Shown here in pieces: positions 1-8,392 of a stretch of 64,000 nucleotides of DNA; the stretch's first letter is position 1, and each line of letters begins with the position of its first letter. The notes under the pieces are model-generated. The model was given only the letters and a program-made list of their open reading frames with translations. It did no database searches and was not told the DNA's origin. The translations under genes were made by a program, and so were the position numbers. Source of the DNA: Pseudarthrobacter chlorophenolicus A6 (GTDB lineage Bacteria > Actinomycetota > Actinomycetes > Actinomycetales > Micrococcaceae); NCBI RefSeq assembly GCF_000022025.1, contig NC_011881.1, forward strand, positions 94,476 to 158,475, in the 5' to 3' direction.

Positions 1-51
1 ATTTGTCGTGGGCTGGGGTTTTCCGTTGACGCAGCGGGAGCTCCTGTGGTG

Positions 52-804
52 CTAGGAGTTTGTGTTCTCCTGCAACCATTGGTCCAGAGTTTTCTCGCCG
101 ATGCGGGCTTCTCCGACCGGGACAATGGTTGTTTCCTCGATGGGGATACCGAAGTACCCGGCGTCAGGGTCAACGGCCACGGTGCGGGGATCGCCCTGCG
201 CGCTGAGGACCCGGCTGGCGAACTCGTGCATGGGTGCTCGTTCGGGGCCGGCAATTTCAAGCTCCCCGTTCAGGGCAGGAGACACCGCTGCATCGGCGAC
301 CAATCGCGCGACGTCGGCGGCGGCCATCGGCTGCATCAAGTGGGGGGTGAGGAAGACTTTGCCGTCACGGGTCCCAACGTCAGCGATCATCGGGATGAAC
401 TCGAAGAACTGGGTTGCCCGGACCAAGGTGTAAGGCACCCCGCCGTCCCGGACTGCGTTCTCCTGGACCGTCTTACCTGCGAAGTACCCGACTGGACCAA
501 TCCGGTCGGTCCCCACAACGGAAAGGACCACGTGGTGCTGCACTCCGGCTCGCTTCTCGGCAGCAAGGAGATTTGCCGTGGATTTCGTGAAGAACGGAAC
601 CACAACGTTTTCGTCGAAATCCGTGGTGTTCGTCAAGTCGATAACAACATCGGTGCCGGCCATTGCTTCGTCCAAACCCTCGCCGGTCACCGAGTCCACA
701 CCGCTGGAGGGGGAAGCAGCAATTGCCTGGTGTCCCTGCCCGGTCAGAATATCCACAACCTGCCTGCCGATCAGGCCTGTGCCGCCTGCAACCAGAATTT
801 TCAT
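52..804 (-). CDS. NmrA-type NAD(P)-dependent oxidoreductase, copy A
   Basis: A 250-aa atypical short-chain dehydrogenase/reductase of the NmrA/NAD(P)H-quinone-reductase-like group. A Rossmann motif GGTGLIG lies at residues 7-13 directly after the first beta strand, and the length is normal for the family. Family members bind NAD(P)H and reduce quinones or act as redox sensors; the substrate here is unknown. The gene is divergent from an Rrf2 regulator across an 87-bp region with two palindromes, so control of this gene by that regulator is the simplest reading. It is identical at protein level to the copy at 3489-4241. No signal peptide is visible, so it should be cytoplasmic. Confidence 0.88.
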   Translation of the reverse strand: MKILVAGGTGLIGRQVVDILTGQGHQAIAASPSSGVDSVTGEGLDEAMAGTDVVIDLTNTTDFDENVVVPFFTKSTANLLAAEKRAGVQHHVVLSVVGTDRIGPVGYFAGKTVQENAVRDGGVPYTLVRATQFFEFIPMIADVGTRDGKVFLTPHLMQPMAAADVARLVADAAVSPALNGELEIAGPERAPMHEFASRVLSAQGDPRTVAVDPDAGYFGIPIEETTIVPVGEARIGEKTLDQWLQENTNS

Positions 805-823
805 ATCTCATCCTCACCTACTA

Positions 824-870
824 CTCGGATAACTTTTATCCGAGATGAAGGTTACGGACATCATGTGTCC
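824..870. promoter_or_regulatory. Two palindromic operator candidates between oxidoreductase and Rrf2 gene, copy A
   Basis: A perfect palindrome CTCGGATAA, spacer CTT, TTATCCGAG lies at 824-844. A second inverted repeat GGACA, spacer TCATG, TGTCC lies at 856-870. Both are inside the short divergent intergenic region. Rrf2-family proteins bind dyad operators in their own promoters, so autoregulation and control of the oxidoreductase are inferred. The only base that differs between the two duplicated arms (851) lies between these two sites. Confidence 0.6.
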
Positions 871-891
871 GAGTCAACTACTATGGACGAT

Positions 892-1368
892 ATGAAGTTA
901 TCTGGAGGTGTCGAATGGGCTATCCACTGCTGCGTGGTCCTCAGCCGGATGGACGGGGCAGTACCCGCTGGGAAGCTCGCAGGACTCCACGATGTCTCAA
1001 GCAGCTATCTGGCCAAGCAGATGCAGGCCCTTTCACGCGGCGGACTTGTCCGATCGCTGCAGGGGCACGCCGGAGGCTACGTGCTGACCCGGCCCGCCGA
1101 CCAGATCAGCATCCTCGATGTCGTACAGGCGGTCGAAGGCAAACAACCACTGTTCGTCTGCACTGAGATCCGCCAGCGCGGCCCCCTCGGCACCCCTCCA
1201 GAAAAATGCCTCACGCACTGCCCCATCGCGATAGCGATGATGACAGCAGAAACGGCCTGGCGGGACTCCCTCAACAAAATCACCATCGGGGACCTCGCCC
1301 ACCAGGTAAGCAGCACGTCAGGACCGGAAACCTTCCAAACGATCCAGCACTGGTTCGCCGGCGCTTAG
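892..1368 (+). CDS. Rrf2-family transcriptional regulator, copy A
   Basis: A 158-aa Rrf2 protein starting MKLSGGVEW, the usual start of the family, with an N-terminal winged helix over about residues 1-70. Cys90, Cys106 and Cys110 lie in the C-terminal part, matching the three-cysteine arrangement that in Rrf2 proteins holds an iron-sulfur cluster or senses electrophiles or quinones. An in-frame ATG at 883 would add three residues; 892 was chosen from family alignment. It probably represses the divergent NmrA-type gene. The stop codon lies just outside the duplicated arm, so this copy ends in FAGA while copy B reads on for three more residues. Confidence 0.85.
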   Translation: MKLSGGVEWAIHCCVVLSRMDGAVPAGKLAGLHDVSSSYLAKQMQALSRGGLVRSLQGHAGGYVLTRPADQISILDVVQAVEGKQPLFVCTEIRQRGPLGTPPEKCLTHCPIAIAMMTAETAWRDSLNKITIGDLAHQVSSTSGPETFQTIQHWFAGA

Positions 1369-1429
1369 CAGCACATGAACTGCCTAAACAACGAGCGCTC
1401 CAAGGGCTGACCTCCTTGGATGAATCCAG

Positions 1430-1624
1430 TCACCGCCCACCTAGCGGGAATTGGCCCTTGATCGGCTGTCCGCCGGCGAGCTGCCCTGCCAAATGCTCAG
1501 TGTGCTGCTTCTCGGAAATGCTGTAGTTAGTTCCAAGAGTGCCGGCTGCGAGCCTGGCACAAAAATCCTGGTATGAGAGCTGACAATAATAATCGGAGTA
1601 TCGGGGCTCACTGGTGTTGTGCAT
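1430..1624 (-). CDS. Small hypothetical protein
   Basis: A possible 64-aa protein in the unique centre between the inverted arms, starting MHNTSEPRYSDYY. An AAGGA ribosome-binding site lies about 11 bases upstream on the minus strand. The composition (many Tyr, Gln and Ser residues, no long low-complexity run) looks like protein, but no family was recognised and there is no operon context to support it. Confidence 0.35.
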   Translation of the reverse strand: MHNTSEPRYSDYYCQLSYQDFCARLAAGTLGTNYSISEKQHTEHLAGQLAGGQPIKGQFPLGGR

Positions 1625-2101
1625 GACGAGTTCGTTCCTTCGGGAGGTTCGACTAACAGATACCAACAGCATCGTCTGCGCCCGTTAACCCTTCAGAAAT
1701 GTGTCAGACTTGCCGATTACTATCAAAATGAGCCAATACGACGACAACATGGGCAGCTAGCGGTCGTTGCAATGATTGGTGGGGGTCCCAGTTGGGGAGT
1801 GGCGCTTATTCGGCTGGAGTGGCCTATTCGGCGGCCACATGTAGCCGAGGCGAATCAATGAGGTTGATAGCGGCTCTGCTGGGCATCTCCAGGAAAACTC
1901 TCGCGACGGCCTCAAGGTTGAGAGAATGCGGGATCAGACGCAGTGCGACCTATGGTTGCCCGAGGTGCGGATACCAGTCGGCGCATGCAGGTGTATATCG
2001 ACCAGGCAGCCGGTATTGTCGCTGATTACCAAGGCTGCCTGCGGACGGAAGTGACCGGCATGTGTGGAATAGGGCCCTTTTGGCAAGGGCAAAAGCTGAT
2101 A

Positions 2102-2266
2102 ATGACAATTTGGGCTTACGCCTTGACCGTAGGCGCACTCATTACGTCGATTACCCACTTAGCAACGGGTAGGAGCGAGTGGCCGTTCTATGCGCTGTGC
2201 GTACTCGCCGGAACGTTCATGACCGATTGGATAAGAAAAGCGCCGATCAAGGAAGCTAGGCGATGA
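2102..2266 (+). CDS. Small putative membrane protein
   Basis: A 54-aa frame starting MTIWAYALTVGAL. It contains two hydrophobic stretches (about residues 2-20 and 28-42) followed by a basic tail, as expected for a small two-helix membrane protein. The frame stays open further upstream (an ATG at 1943), but only the part from 2102 looks like a membrane protein. It overlaps the next small gene in an ATGA junction at 2263-2266, which suggests translational coupling and supports both being real. Function unknown. Confidence 0.45.
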   Translation: MTIWAYALTVGALITSITHLATGRSEWPFYALCVLAGTFMTDWIRKAPIKEARR

Positions 2267-2517
2267 GAGTCCTCGGGCTGAGTCTCCTTGCCGTCAGCGC
2301 CGCCGGTCTCTTTGTGAGCGTCATATTTTCCTCACCGACAAGCAAAAACCGGCGTTCTGTTTCGCCAGAAGACGATCGTAGTTCCCGTGGCTTTCGGATC
2401 AGAGGCGGTGGGCAAGCTGATCCTCTATCTCTCGCAACGGCCTTGAATCAAGGGACACGCATCGCTGGCCGTTCTTGGAGGTACCACTTTGAAACCTTGA
2501 CCGGCACAGAGTTTTAG
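2263..2517 (+). CDS. Small hypothetical protein with N-terminal hydrophobic segment
   Basis: An 84-aa frame starting inside the stop codon of the preceding small membrane-protein gene. Residues 1-22 form a signal-peptide- or anchor-like hydrophobic stretch, followed by a polar, Arg/Ser-rich tail. No family was recognised. The ATGA overlap is the main reason to list it. It lies in the unique centre of the inverted duplication. Confidence 0.4.
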   Translation: MRVLGLSLLAVSAAGLFVSVIFSSPTSKNRRSVSPEDDRSSRGFRIRGGGQADPLSLATALNQGTRIAGRSWRYHFETLTGTEF

Positions 2518-2915
2518 GTGCCAGTACTCATCACGCAACCACCGATACCCAATTTCCTTATTGACTCCGGCTGGGCGGGCTAAAGGTTTGAGACCCCTTC
2601 CCTCCCTGATGAGAGCGAGAAACCTGATGCCGTAGGCGAATCGGACTGTTGTGAAATCGAAGGAAGTCCCTGTTTGGGTGTTGCTTCGACCAACAGAATC
2701 CGGGGTAACTCAAACGTGACGGTCCGAGGCAGGTCAGCACTCGGCGCTGACTGCACCTTCGCCGCGTCCGGGTTGAGCCCCAAGAGCTACTCTTCGGGGT
2801 GCCACAGTAAGGCGTCCAGGCTTAAACGCGGATTCAGTTACTTTCGACTAGAGCCTGTTGCGACGATCGTTGGAAACCGCCGAGCGCTTGGGCTCTGGGT
2901 TGCTGTGTCGTGTTG
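2518..2915. other. Intergenic stretch without a recognisable gene
   Basis: About 400 bases between the small gene pair and the right arm of the inverted duplication. Only short frames with low-complexity translations are present. No IS ends, tRNA or clear terminator were seen. Confidence 0.6.
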
Positions 2916-3401
2916 TTAGGGGACCGTGGCGCCGGCGAACCAGTGCTGGATCGTTTGGAAGGTTTCCGGTCCTGACGTGCTGCTTACCTGGTGGGCGAGG
3001 TCCCCGATGGTGATTTTGTTGAGGGAGTCCCGCCAGGCCGTTTCTGCTGTCATCATCGCTATCGCGATGGGGCAGTGCGTGAGGCATTTTTCTGGAGGGG
3101 TGCCGAGGGGGCCGCGCTGGCGGATCTCAGTGCAGACGAACAGTGGTTGTTTGCCTTCGACCGCCTGTACGACATCGAGGATGCTGATCTGGTCGGCGGG
3201 CCGGGTCAGCACGTAGCCTCCGGCGTGCCCCTGCAGCGATCGGACAAGTCCGCCGCGTGAAAGGGCCTGCATCTGCTTGGCCAGATAGCTGCTTGAGACA
3301 TCGTGGAGTCCTGCGAGCTTCCCAGCGGGTACTGCCCCGTCCATCCGGCTGAGGACCACGCAGCAGTGGATAGCCCATTCGACACCTCCAGATAACTTCA
3401 T
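2916..3401 (-). CDS. Rrf2-family transcriptional regulator, copy B
   Basis: Second copy of the regulator, 161 aa. It is the same protein as copy A through the Ala before the stop. Because the duplication ends inside that codon, this copy reads on through three extra residues (TVP) to a stop at 2916-2918. The helix-turn-helix domain and Cys90, Cys106 and Cys110 are all kept, so it should be functional. It is divergent from the second oxidoreductase gene and shares the same two palindromes. Confidence 0.85.
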   Translation of the reverse strand: MKLSGGVEWAIHCCVVLSRMDGAVPAGKLAGLHDVSSSYLAKQMQALSRGGLVRSLQGHAGGYVLTRPADQISILDVVQAVEGKQPLFVCTEIRQRGPLGTPPEKCLTHCPIAIAMMTAETAWRDSLNKITIGDLAHQVSSTSGPETFQTIQHWFAGATVP

Positions 3402-3422
3402 ATCGTCCATAGTAGTTGACTC

Positions 3423-3469
3423 GGACACATGATGTCCGTAAACTTCATCTCGGATAAAAGTTATCCGAG
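3423..3469. promoter_or_regulatory. Two palindromic operator candidates, copy B
   Basis: Same two dyads as in the left arm: TGTCC-type repeat at 3423-3437 and the CTCGGATAA palindrome at 3449-3469, in the divergent region between regulator and oxidoreductase. Operator function is inferred. Confidence 0.6.
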
Positions 3470-3488
3470 TAGTAGGTGAGGATGAGAT

Positions 3489-4241
3489 ATGAAAATTCTG
3501 GTTGCAGGCGGCACAGGCCTGATCGGCAGGCAGGTTGTGGATATTCTGACCGGGCAGGGACACCAGGCAATTGCTGCTTCCCCCTCCAGCGGTGTGGACT
3601 CGGTGACCGGCGAGGGTTTGGACGAAGCAATGGCCGGCACCGATGTTGTTATCGACTTGACGAACACCACGGATTTCGACGAAAACGTTGTGGTTCCGTT
3701 CTTCACGAAATCCACGGCAAATCTCCTTGCTGCCGAGAAGCGAGCCGGAGTGCAGCACCACGTGGTCCTTTCCGTTGTGGGGACCGACCGGATTGGTCCA
3801 GTCGGGTACTTCGCAGGTAAGACGGTCCAGGAGAACGCAGTCCGGGACGGCGGGGTGCCTTACACCTTGGTCCGGGCAACCCAGTTCTTCGAGTTCATCC
3901 CGATGATCGCTGACGTTGGGACCCGTGACGGCAAAGTCTTCCTCACCCCCCACTTGATGCAGCCGATGGCCGCCGCCGACGTCGCGCGATTGGTCGCCGA
4001 TGCAGCGGTGTCTCCTGCCCTGAACGGGGAGCTTGAAATTGCCGGCCCCGAACGAGCACCCATGCACGAGTTCGCCAGCCGGGTCCTCAGCGCGCAGGGC
4101 GATCCCCGCACCGTGGCCGTTGACCCTGACGCCGGGTACTTCGGTATCCCCATCGAGGAAACAACCATTGTCCCGGTCGGAGAAGCCCGCATCGGCGAGA
4201 AAACTCTGGACCAATGGTTGCAGGAGAACACAAACTCCTAG
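3489..4241 (+). CDS. NmrA-type NAD(P)-dependent oxidoreductase, copy B
   Basis: A 250-aa protein identical to the product of 52-804, with GGTGLIG at residues 7-13 and normal family length. Duplication of both the enzyme and its regulator preserves the regulatory circuit and doubles dosage. Proximity to an aromatic-degradation cluster whose intermediates are quinols fits a role against quinone or electrophile stress, but this is inference. Confidence 0.88.
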   Translation: MKILVAGGTGLIGRQVVDILTGQGHQAIAASPSSGVDSVTGEGLDEAMAGTDVVIDLTNTTDFDENVVVPFFTKSTANLLAAEKRAGVQHHVVLSVVGTDRIGPVGYFAGKTVQENAVRDGGVPYTLVRATQFFEFIPMIADVGTRDGKVFLTPHLMQPMAAADVARLVADAAVSPALNGELEIAGPERAPMHEFASRVLSAQGDPRTVAVDPDAGYFGIPIEETTIVPVGEARIGEKTLDQWLQENTNS

Positions 4242-4507
4242 CACCACAGGAGCTCCCGCTGCGTCAACGGAAAACCCCAGCCCACGACAAATCACTGATG
4301 AGTAACCCACAAGGCAACCACCAATAAAGGTCCTCTATTTGGGCCTAGGTTCGCGGTTCTTTGCCGGGGTCTGCCATTCAATCTCTAGGCTTGCCGCCTA
4401 GGGCGTCGCACCCGATGAGGCAAGGATCAAAGTCCGGCAATTAGGACACAACTTTTTCCTGCTCCTAATAAAACCCCAAAGTCGATCATGAAAGGAAGTC
4501 AGCAACA

Positions 4508-4918
4508 ATGCACACATCCAATGAATTCGAAGGCCGCGCGGTCATTGACGTTTTGTCGTCGGTCGCGGCCCCGCCTATTCCGACAGATGCTCATGCAATG
4601 ACCATTTTGGTCACGCTTACCCCAGGAAGCGTTGGATCCCCTCCTCACCGCCACAGCGGACCGGCCTACGGGTACGTAGTTGAGGGCGAAATGATTTTCG
4701 AGCTGGAAGGCGAGCCCCAACGTGTGGTCAAAGCCGGGGAGACGTTCTGGGAACCAGGGGGAGACGTGATTCATTATCAGGACGGGAACAACCTGCAGGA
4801 CGCTGAAACCAAGTTCGTGGTGACAATGTTCTGCGCACCTGGAAAGCCCATGCTCGAAGTAGTCCCAGCCGAGGAATTGGAGGAACGTAGGGAGCGACGG
4901 GCTCCAAGGCCCTCTTAG
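4508..4918 (+). CDS. Cupin-domain protein
   Basis: A 136-aa single-domain cupin. The two cupin motifs are visible: HRHSGPAYGYVVEGE (motif 1, with His residues and the Glu that bind metal) near residues 52-66, and the FWEPGGDVIH stretch (motif 2) near residues 80-90. Such proteins are small metal-binding beta-barrels with varied roles, often dioxygenases, isomerases or sensors; the substrate cannot be read from sequence. A GAAAGG ribosome-binding site precedes the ATG. A small membrane-protein gene follows one base after the stop, suggesting an operon. Confidence 0.8.
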   Translation: MHTSNEFEGRAVIDVLSSVAAPPIPTDAHAMTILVTLTPGSVGSPPHRHSGPAYGYVVEGEMIFELEGEPQRVVKAGETFWEPGGDVIHYQDGNNLQDAETKFVVTMFCAPGKPMLEVVPAEELEERRERRAPRPS

Positions 4919-4919
4919 C

Positions 4920-5375
4920 ATGCTGCTTCACGGCCGCCTCTGCGCGGGCGCGACAGCGGGATCATGCGTGCTGCATATTTTCCTGGTTAATAGCCTTCAC
5001 CCATGGTGGCTCAATCTGATGATCATCGTCATGGTTGGGGTGTGCGTTCCGTGCGCCGCGCATACTTGGCACCGTCCAAAGGTGCGGGCGCTCCGGCAGA
5101 TTAGCATCGCTGCACTGATGATGGCAGCGCTGCATGCGGGCCCTATGTTGTTTCAGACCCCTCAAGGCCACGTTCACGGGACCCAGCACTCCGTGATGCT
5201 ACAGGCCACGGACGCTGGCAATGCATCAACAGTGGCCGTGATCGTGGTCGAATTGCTGACAGCGTTGCTGGCGTCGACACTCCTTGCTCGACTCAGAAGG
5301 GAAGGCTCAGCACAAACGCGTTGTTCCGATCCGCACCGAGGGCTTGTGGCGGCGAGGCAGCGTCCAGAAGGCTGA
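4920..5375 (+). CDS. Small multi-pass membrane protein
   Basis: A 151-aa protein with about four hydrophobic segments (roughly residues 10-28, 31-50, 60-76 and 103-125) and a polar C-terminus. His residues cluster between the third and fourth segments (GHVHGTQHS), which might bind metal. No family was recognised. It begins one base after the cupin stop, so co-transcription is likely. The C-terminal 25 residues are Arg-rich and look less protein-like. Confidence 0.55.
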   Translation: MLLHGRLCAGATAGSCVLHIFLVNSLHPWWLNLMIIVMVGVCVPCAAHTWHRPKVRALRQISIAALMMAALHAGPMLFQTPQGHVHGTQHSVMLQATDAGNASTVAVIVVELLTALLASTLLARLRREGSAQTRCSDPHRGLVAARQRPEG

Positions 5376-6147
5376 AACGCTAGTTTTGGCATTTGACGTT
5401 CCCTGGGGACCATCACAGAGTCGTGCGGTGGAGAAAAATGCTGGCAGAGTGGGCAACTCCCTGTGACTCGCTCAAGCATCATACTTTTTTACGGCTGCAG
5501 CAGCGAATACGCGAAAGCATATTTCCTATCCTGCAAAGCGCGTAATCCGGCACAGGGGGACTGGCGGTCAGGCGACATCTTTCGTCTGACCGTTAGTCCT
5601 CCATAAACATGTAGACGCGCTGGAGGATTGTGGTGTGTCTTCGATGTACGTGGGGAAGTCCGCGCGGATTCCAAGAGTAACGCGCCGAGGCTGCCTGCTC
5701 ACCAGTGCGCTCCGCAGCTGCTGCAGCGAGAACGGCTCCAGGAGCCCTGAAAAAGCTGCTGTTCATGTCCGTGTCGCGAAGTAACGACGCATTCGGGCTC
5801 TGACATCCGGTTTCGGCAGCGTTAACGAAGGGGGGCAATGATTAAGGCGGGCCTCAAACCGCACTCGTTCGGAGGAAAATGTCACCTCTACGCATACACC
5901 TCGGCAACCGTGTCATTCTCCCAAGATTGATGAAATCGTTCGCGTATCGTCCTGCGCGCTCCACGTCTCTGATCGTTTCTGGTATATACACCGCCCCGGG
6001 TCGGCTATACAGTGACCCGGGGAGCTCCAATGCAGGCCCAAAGTGCGGCGGAATCTGCCGTACGCTCAAATCACAGGTATCAGGCCCGAAGTTACGTCAG
6101 CACGTGTCGCTATTAGGGCAGAGCTGCGATCTAGTCCGGATCGTCTA
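5376..6147. other. Non-coding stretch with a hairpin
   Basis: About 770 bases with no convincing gene on either strand. A hairpin with arms CGGTCAGGCGA (5565-5575) and TCGTCTGACCG (5582-5592), one mismatch (a possible G-U pair in RNA), could be a weak terminator or regulatory structure. No recognisable FMN riboswitch core was found upstream of the FAD synthetase gene. Confidence 0.45.
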
Positions 6148-6987
6148 ATGAAAATCTGGAACTCTTTGGAGGACGTACCGGCTGAGACTGGCCAAACGGT
6201 TGTCAGCTTGGGCTGCTTCGACGGCGTCCACCGTGGACATCAGCTCCTTCTCGCTAGGCTTCTGAATGCGGCGGAAACAAACGCTGCCAAGTCCGTCGTT
6301 GTAACCTTTGATCCCTTGCCCGCCCAGTTGCTCTATCCAGAAACGGCTCCTTTGGCCGTCATGGCGCTTGAGGACAGGCTGGCTGCTCTTGAAGTCGAGG
6401 GTGTGGATGCTGTCTTGGTCATCAGATACACCAGAGACGTCGCGGCCCAAGCGGCGGAAGTCTTTGTAGAGAAGGTTTTCGTGAAGACACTGCACGCTGC
6501 AGCTGTGGTCGTCGGAGAGGATTGCCGGTTCGGCCAGGGACGCGCCGGAAACATTGAGACGTTGCGCGCCGCTGGGCTCAGATGGAGCTTCGACGTATCT
6601 GTCTTGGGCGATCGTACCGCAGGGGGAACCGAGGGCAGGCGCTACTCCTCGACTTGGGTGCGCGAAGTACTTTCATCTGGAGACGTAGGCATCGCTGAGC
6701 AAATCCTCGGACGACCCCACAGAATCAGAATGGAGGTGACTCGGGCTGCGGGTTCGTGGAGAACGAAAGCCCGCGCCGTGCAAGGAATGTTGCCCGCCTC
6801 CGGTGATTATGCCGGGTGGGCCCGTGTCGGCTCAGGCGAACGAATCCCCGCAATCATCCGTATCCCCCGCAGGGCCTCGCTCGCCACCGATATTACTGTT
6901 GAGCTGCAGATGCCGGCAGACCGATACGCTGAAAAGTCACCCGGCATGTCGAGGAAGATTTCCTTTGACTTTTCGTCGACATCTTGA
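6148..6987 (+). CDS. ribF: FAD synthetase (RibF-type adenylyltransferase) lacking a normal riboflavin-kinase domain
   Basis: A 279-aa RibF-like protein. The N-terminal adenylyltransferase domain is clear: GCFDGVHRGH near residues 22-31 carries the nucleotidyltransferase HxGH-like motif, and STWVRE near residue 170 matches the SSTxIRE motif. Bifunctional RibF enzymes run to about 310-340 aa and have a C-terminal flavokinase with a GRGxxLGFPTAN signature. That signature is absent and the last 80 residues look unrelated, so this copy probably only turns FMN into FAD. It lies near a flavin monooxygenase gene and may boost FAD supply for it. The start at 6148 was chosen from homology; the frame is open further upstream. 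Confidence 0.75.
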   Translation: MKIWNSLEDVPAETGQTVVSLGCFDGVHRGHQLLLARLLNAAETNAAKSVVVTFDPLPAQLLYPETAPLAVMALEDRLAALEVEGVDAVLVIRYTRDVAAQAAEVFVEKVFVKTLHAAAVVVGEDCRFGQGRAGNIETLRAAGLRWSFDVSVLGDRTAGGTEGRRYSSTWVREVLSSGDVGIAEQILGRPHRIRMEVTRAAGSWRTKARAVQGMLPASGDYAGWARVGSGERIPAIIRIPRRASLATDITVELQMPADRYAEKSPGMSRKISFDFSSTS

Positions 6988-7390
6988 ACGCGTCCCATGT
7001 GCTTCGGCAGGGTCCCGTGCGGCCTCTACAACGCGTGAAGCGCCCATATTTAGGCGACCTGCAGCGGGCCGGGTCAAGTTCAGCTCAGTTGCCTTGACAC
7101 CGACGTCCGGCGATGTTTTGCCATCGGCAGAAAACCCGGCGCGTGCGTGGCACTATTGCCATGCAATCCGTTGCGCCTAGGGAACCACACGGTGGAAAAC
7201 GGTGCAAAGCATGAGGGTATTTACCTCGACCAGGCCCAAAATGAAGTAGCGTCTACGAAGTCCAAGCCAATGAGGACTCTGCCTCGGATGTCCCAAATCA
7301 ACAGTGTCCAAGAATGGCCTGATCCTTCCAACTCGCGTATTTGGCTGAGGAGCATATTCGTAACGCGCCGTTGCCCGTGCTTTTTTAGTC
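6988..7390. other. Intergenic stretch without a recognisable gene
   Basis: About 400 bases between the convergent ends of the FAD synthetase and AraC regulator genes. Only short unsupported frames were seen, and no strong hairpin. Confidence 0.55.
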
Positions 7391-8392
7391 TCAAACGCCC
7401 CAAGAGCCGCTAAGCGCCTCTTGCCGGAATTCGGCGGGCGTAAGTCCAAAAGTTTTCCTAAAGGACATTCCGAAATGAGACGCGGTCTTAAAGCCCCATC
7501 GGAGCCCAATGGAGGCGGCGGAAACGGCATGGAGAGCGGGATCGCTTAGATCGCGCCGACAGCGTTGCAGCCGCTGATGGCGGACCCAAGACGCAACGGT
7601 GAGCCCTTGGGCTTGGAAGATGCCGTGAAGCTGGCGCAGTGAGATGTAATGCGCGGCCGCGATAGTCCTCGGTCCCAGCCCAGGATCTGAGAGATTTTCG
7701 TCGATGTAGCTCCTAATTTGCTCCAGCAAGGCCGGAGACGTTGCTTGTGGATATGAAGGGGTGGAAATATCCAATTGCCTTTGGAACATGGTGGTGATGA
7801 TGTCCAGAGCTCCTTGGGCGGCAAGAATTTTGCTTCTGCCCGAGCTAGTATCCATCAGCTGGTTCATCGTGATGAGCAATGTACCCGCCGCTGGGGCGAA
7901 TCCGTCCCTTGCTCCTGTACGTGTTGCTGTCAACTGGCCTAACTGCTCCGGCGGAAGGTTGATGAGACGTTGGGGAAACTTCATGCAGAGGTTGCGGTAG
8001 TCCGTGCTACTCACCACCGTCGTGGGCCGGGTTGTGTCGAAAAGGGTGAGGTCACCCGGTTGGAGAACAGCGGTGCGGTTGTCCTGCGAGAACTCACCCA
8101 CCCCTGCAATTTGCAGGCACAAAAGATAATCGGGCCGATCCGTACTGCTGATACTTTCAGCTCCTCGGTGCGCCAGATGCTTGCCGGTGGACATCTCTAT
8201 GAATTCAATGCCGGCAACTTTCCGATTCCGCAGATAGCCCTGAAACGCTCCGGGGCGTTCCAATTCAACTTCGAAACTCATCAGCGACCGTGATAGCAAG
8301 ACTCCCCAGTCCTCAATACTCCGAACCGCTGCTTGCGGACTTTGATTCTGGTTCTGGGCGGACGATCGTGAAGCCGAATCCTCGCTTTTCAA
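7391..8392 (-). CDS. AraC-family transcriptional regulator
   Basis: About 333 aa. The C-terminal 100 residues form an AraC/XylS double helix-turn-helix: the segment ISLRQLHGIFQAQG is the first helix-turn-helix, and GFKTASHFGMSFRKTFGLTPAEFR is the classic second signature. The N-terminal part is the AraC ligand-binding-like domain found in activators of aromatic catabolism. The start is set at a TTG at 8392 because GGAGGAG lies about eight bases upstream; an ATG at 8446 would add 18 unlikely residues. It is divergent from the catabolic cluster and is the obvious candidate for its inducer-responsive activator. Confidence 0.85.
   Translation of the reverse strand: MKSEDSASRSSAQNQNQSPQAAVRSIEDWGVLLSRSLMSFEVELERPGAFQGYLRNRKVAGIEFIEMSTGKHLAHRGAESISSTDRPDYLLCLQIAGVGEFSQDNRTAVLQPGDLTLFDTTRPTTVVSSTDYRNLCMKFPQRLINLPPEQLGQLTATRTGARDGFAPAAGTLLITMNQLMDTSSGRSKILAAQGALDIITTMFQRQLDISTPSYPQATSPALLEQIRSYIDENLSDPGLGPRTIAAAHYISLRQLHGIFQAQGLTVASWVRHQRLQRCRRDLSDPALHAVSAASIGLRWGFKTASHFGMSFRKTFGLTPAEFRQEALSGSWGV

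Larger units (their letters stand above)
1..1364. repeat. Left arm of a 1.36-kb inverted duplication
   Basis: This segment is the reverse complement of 2929-4292 (position x pairs with 4293 minus x). All reading frames of the two arms encode the same proteins apart from one base: g at 851 here, where the partner strand would predict a different base (3442 is a). The inner boundary is sharp, at the base before the last two bases of the regulator's Ala codon and stop. The outer boundary cannot be seen because the window starts inside or at the edge of the arm. The arm carries an NmrA-type oxidoreductase gene and a divergent Rrf2 regulator. The near-identity points to very recent duplication or ongoing gene conversion. 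Confidence 0.95.
2929..4292. repeat. Right arm of the 1.36-kb inverted duplication
   Basis: Reverse complement of 1-1364 with a single base difference (3442). The inner end is exact at 2929, where the left arm diverges after GCGCC. The outer end is at least at 4292; beyond that the comparison is impossible because the partner leaves the window. Confidence 0.95.

Noticed and set aside
46..1368. A 440-codon open frame running through the whole left arm and its mirror in the right arm
   Set aside because: Its first 280 codons are the antisense of the oxidoreductase gene and have no family resemblance; only the last 158 codons are the Rrf2 protein.
5593..5838. An 81-codon minus-strand frame
   Set aside because: Ala/Arg-rich composition, no ribosome-binding site or homologue recognised.
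5376..6147. FMN riboswitch before the FAD synthetase gene
   Set aside because: The conserved core segments of an FMN riboswitch were not found; only a simple hairpin is present.
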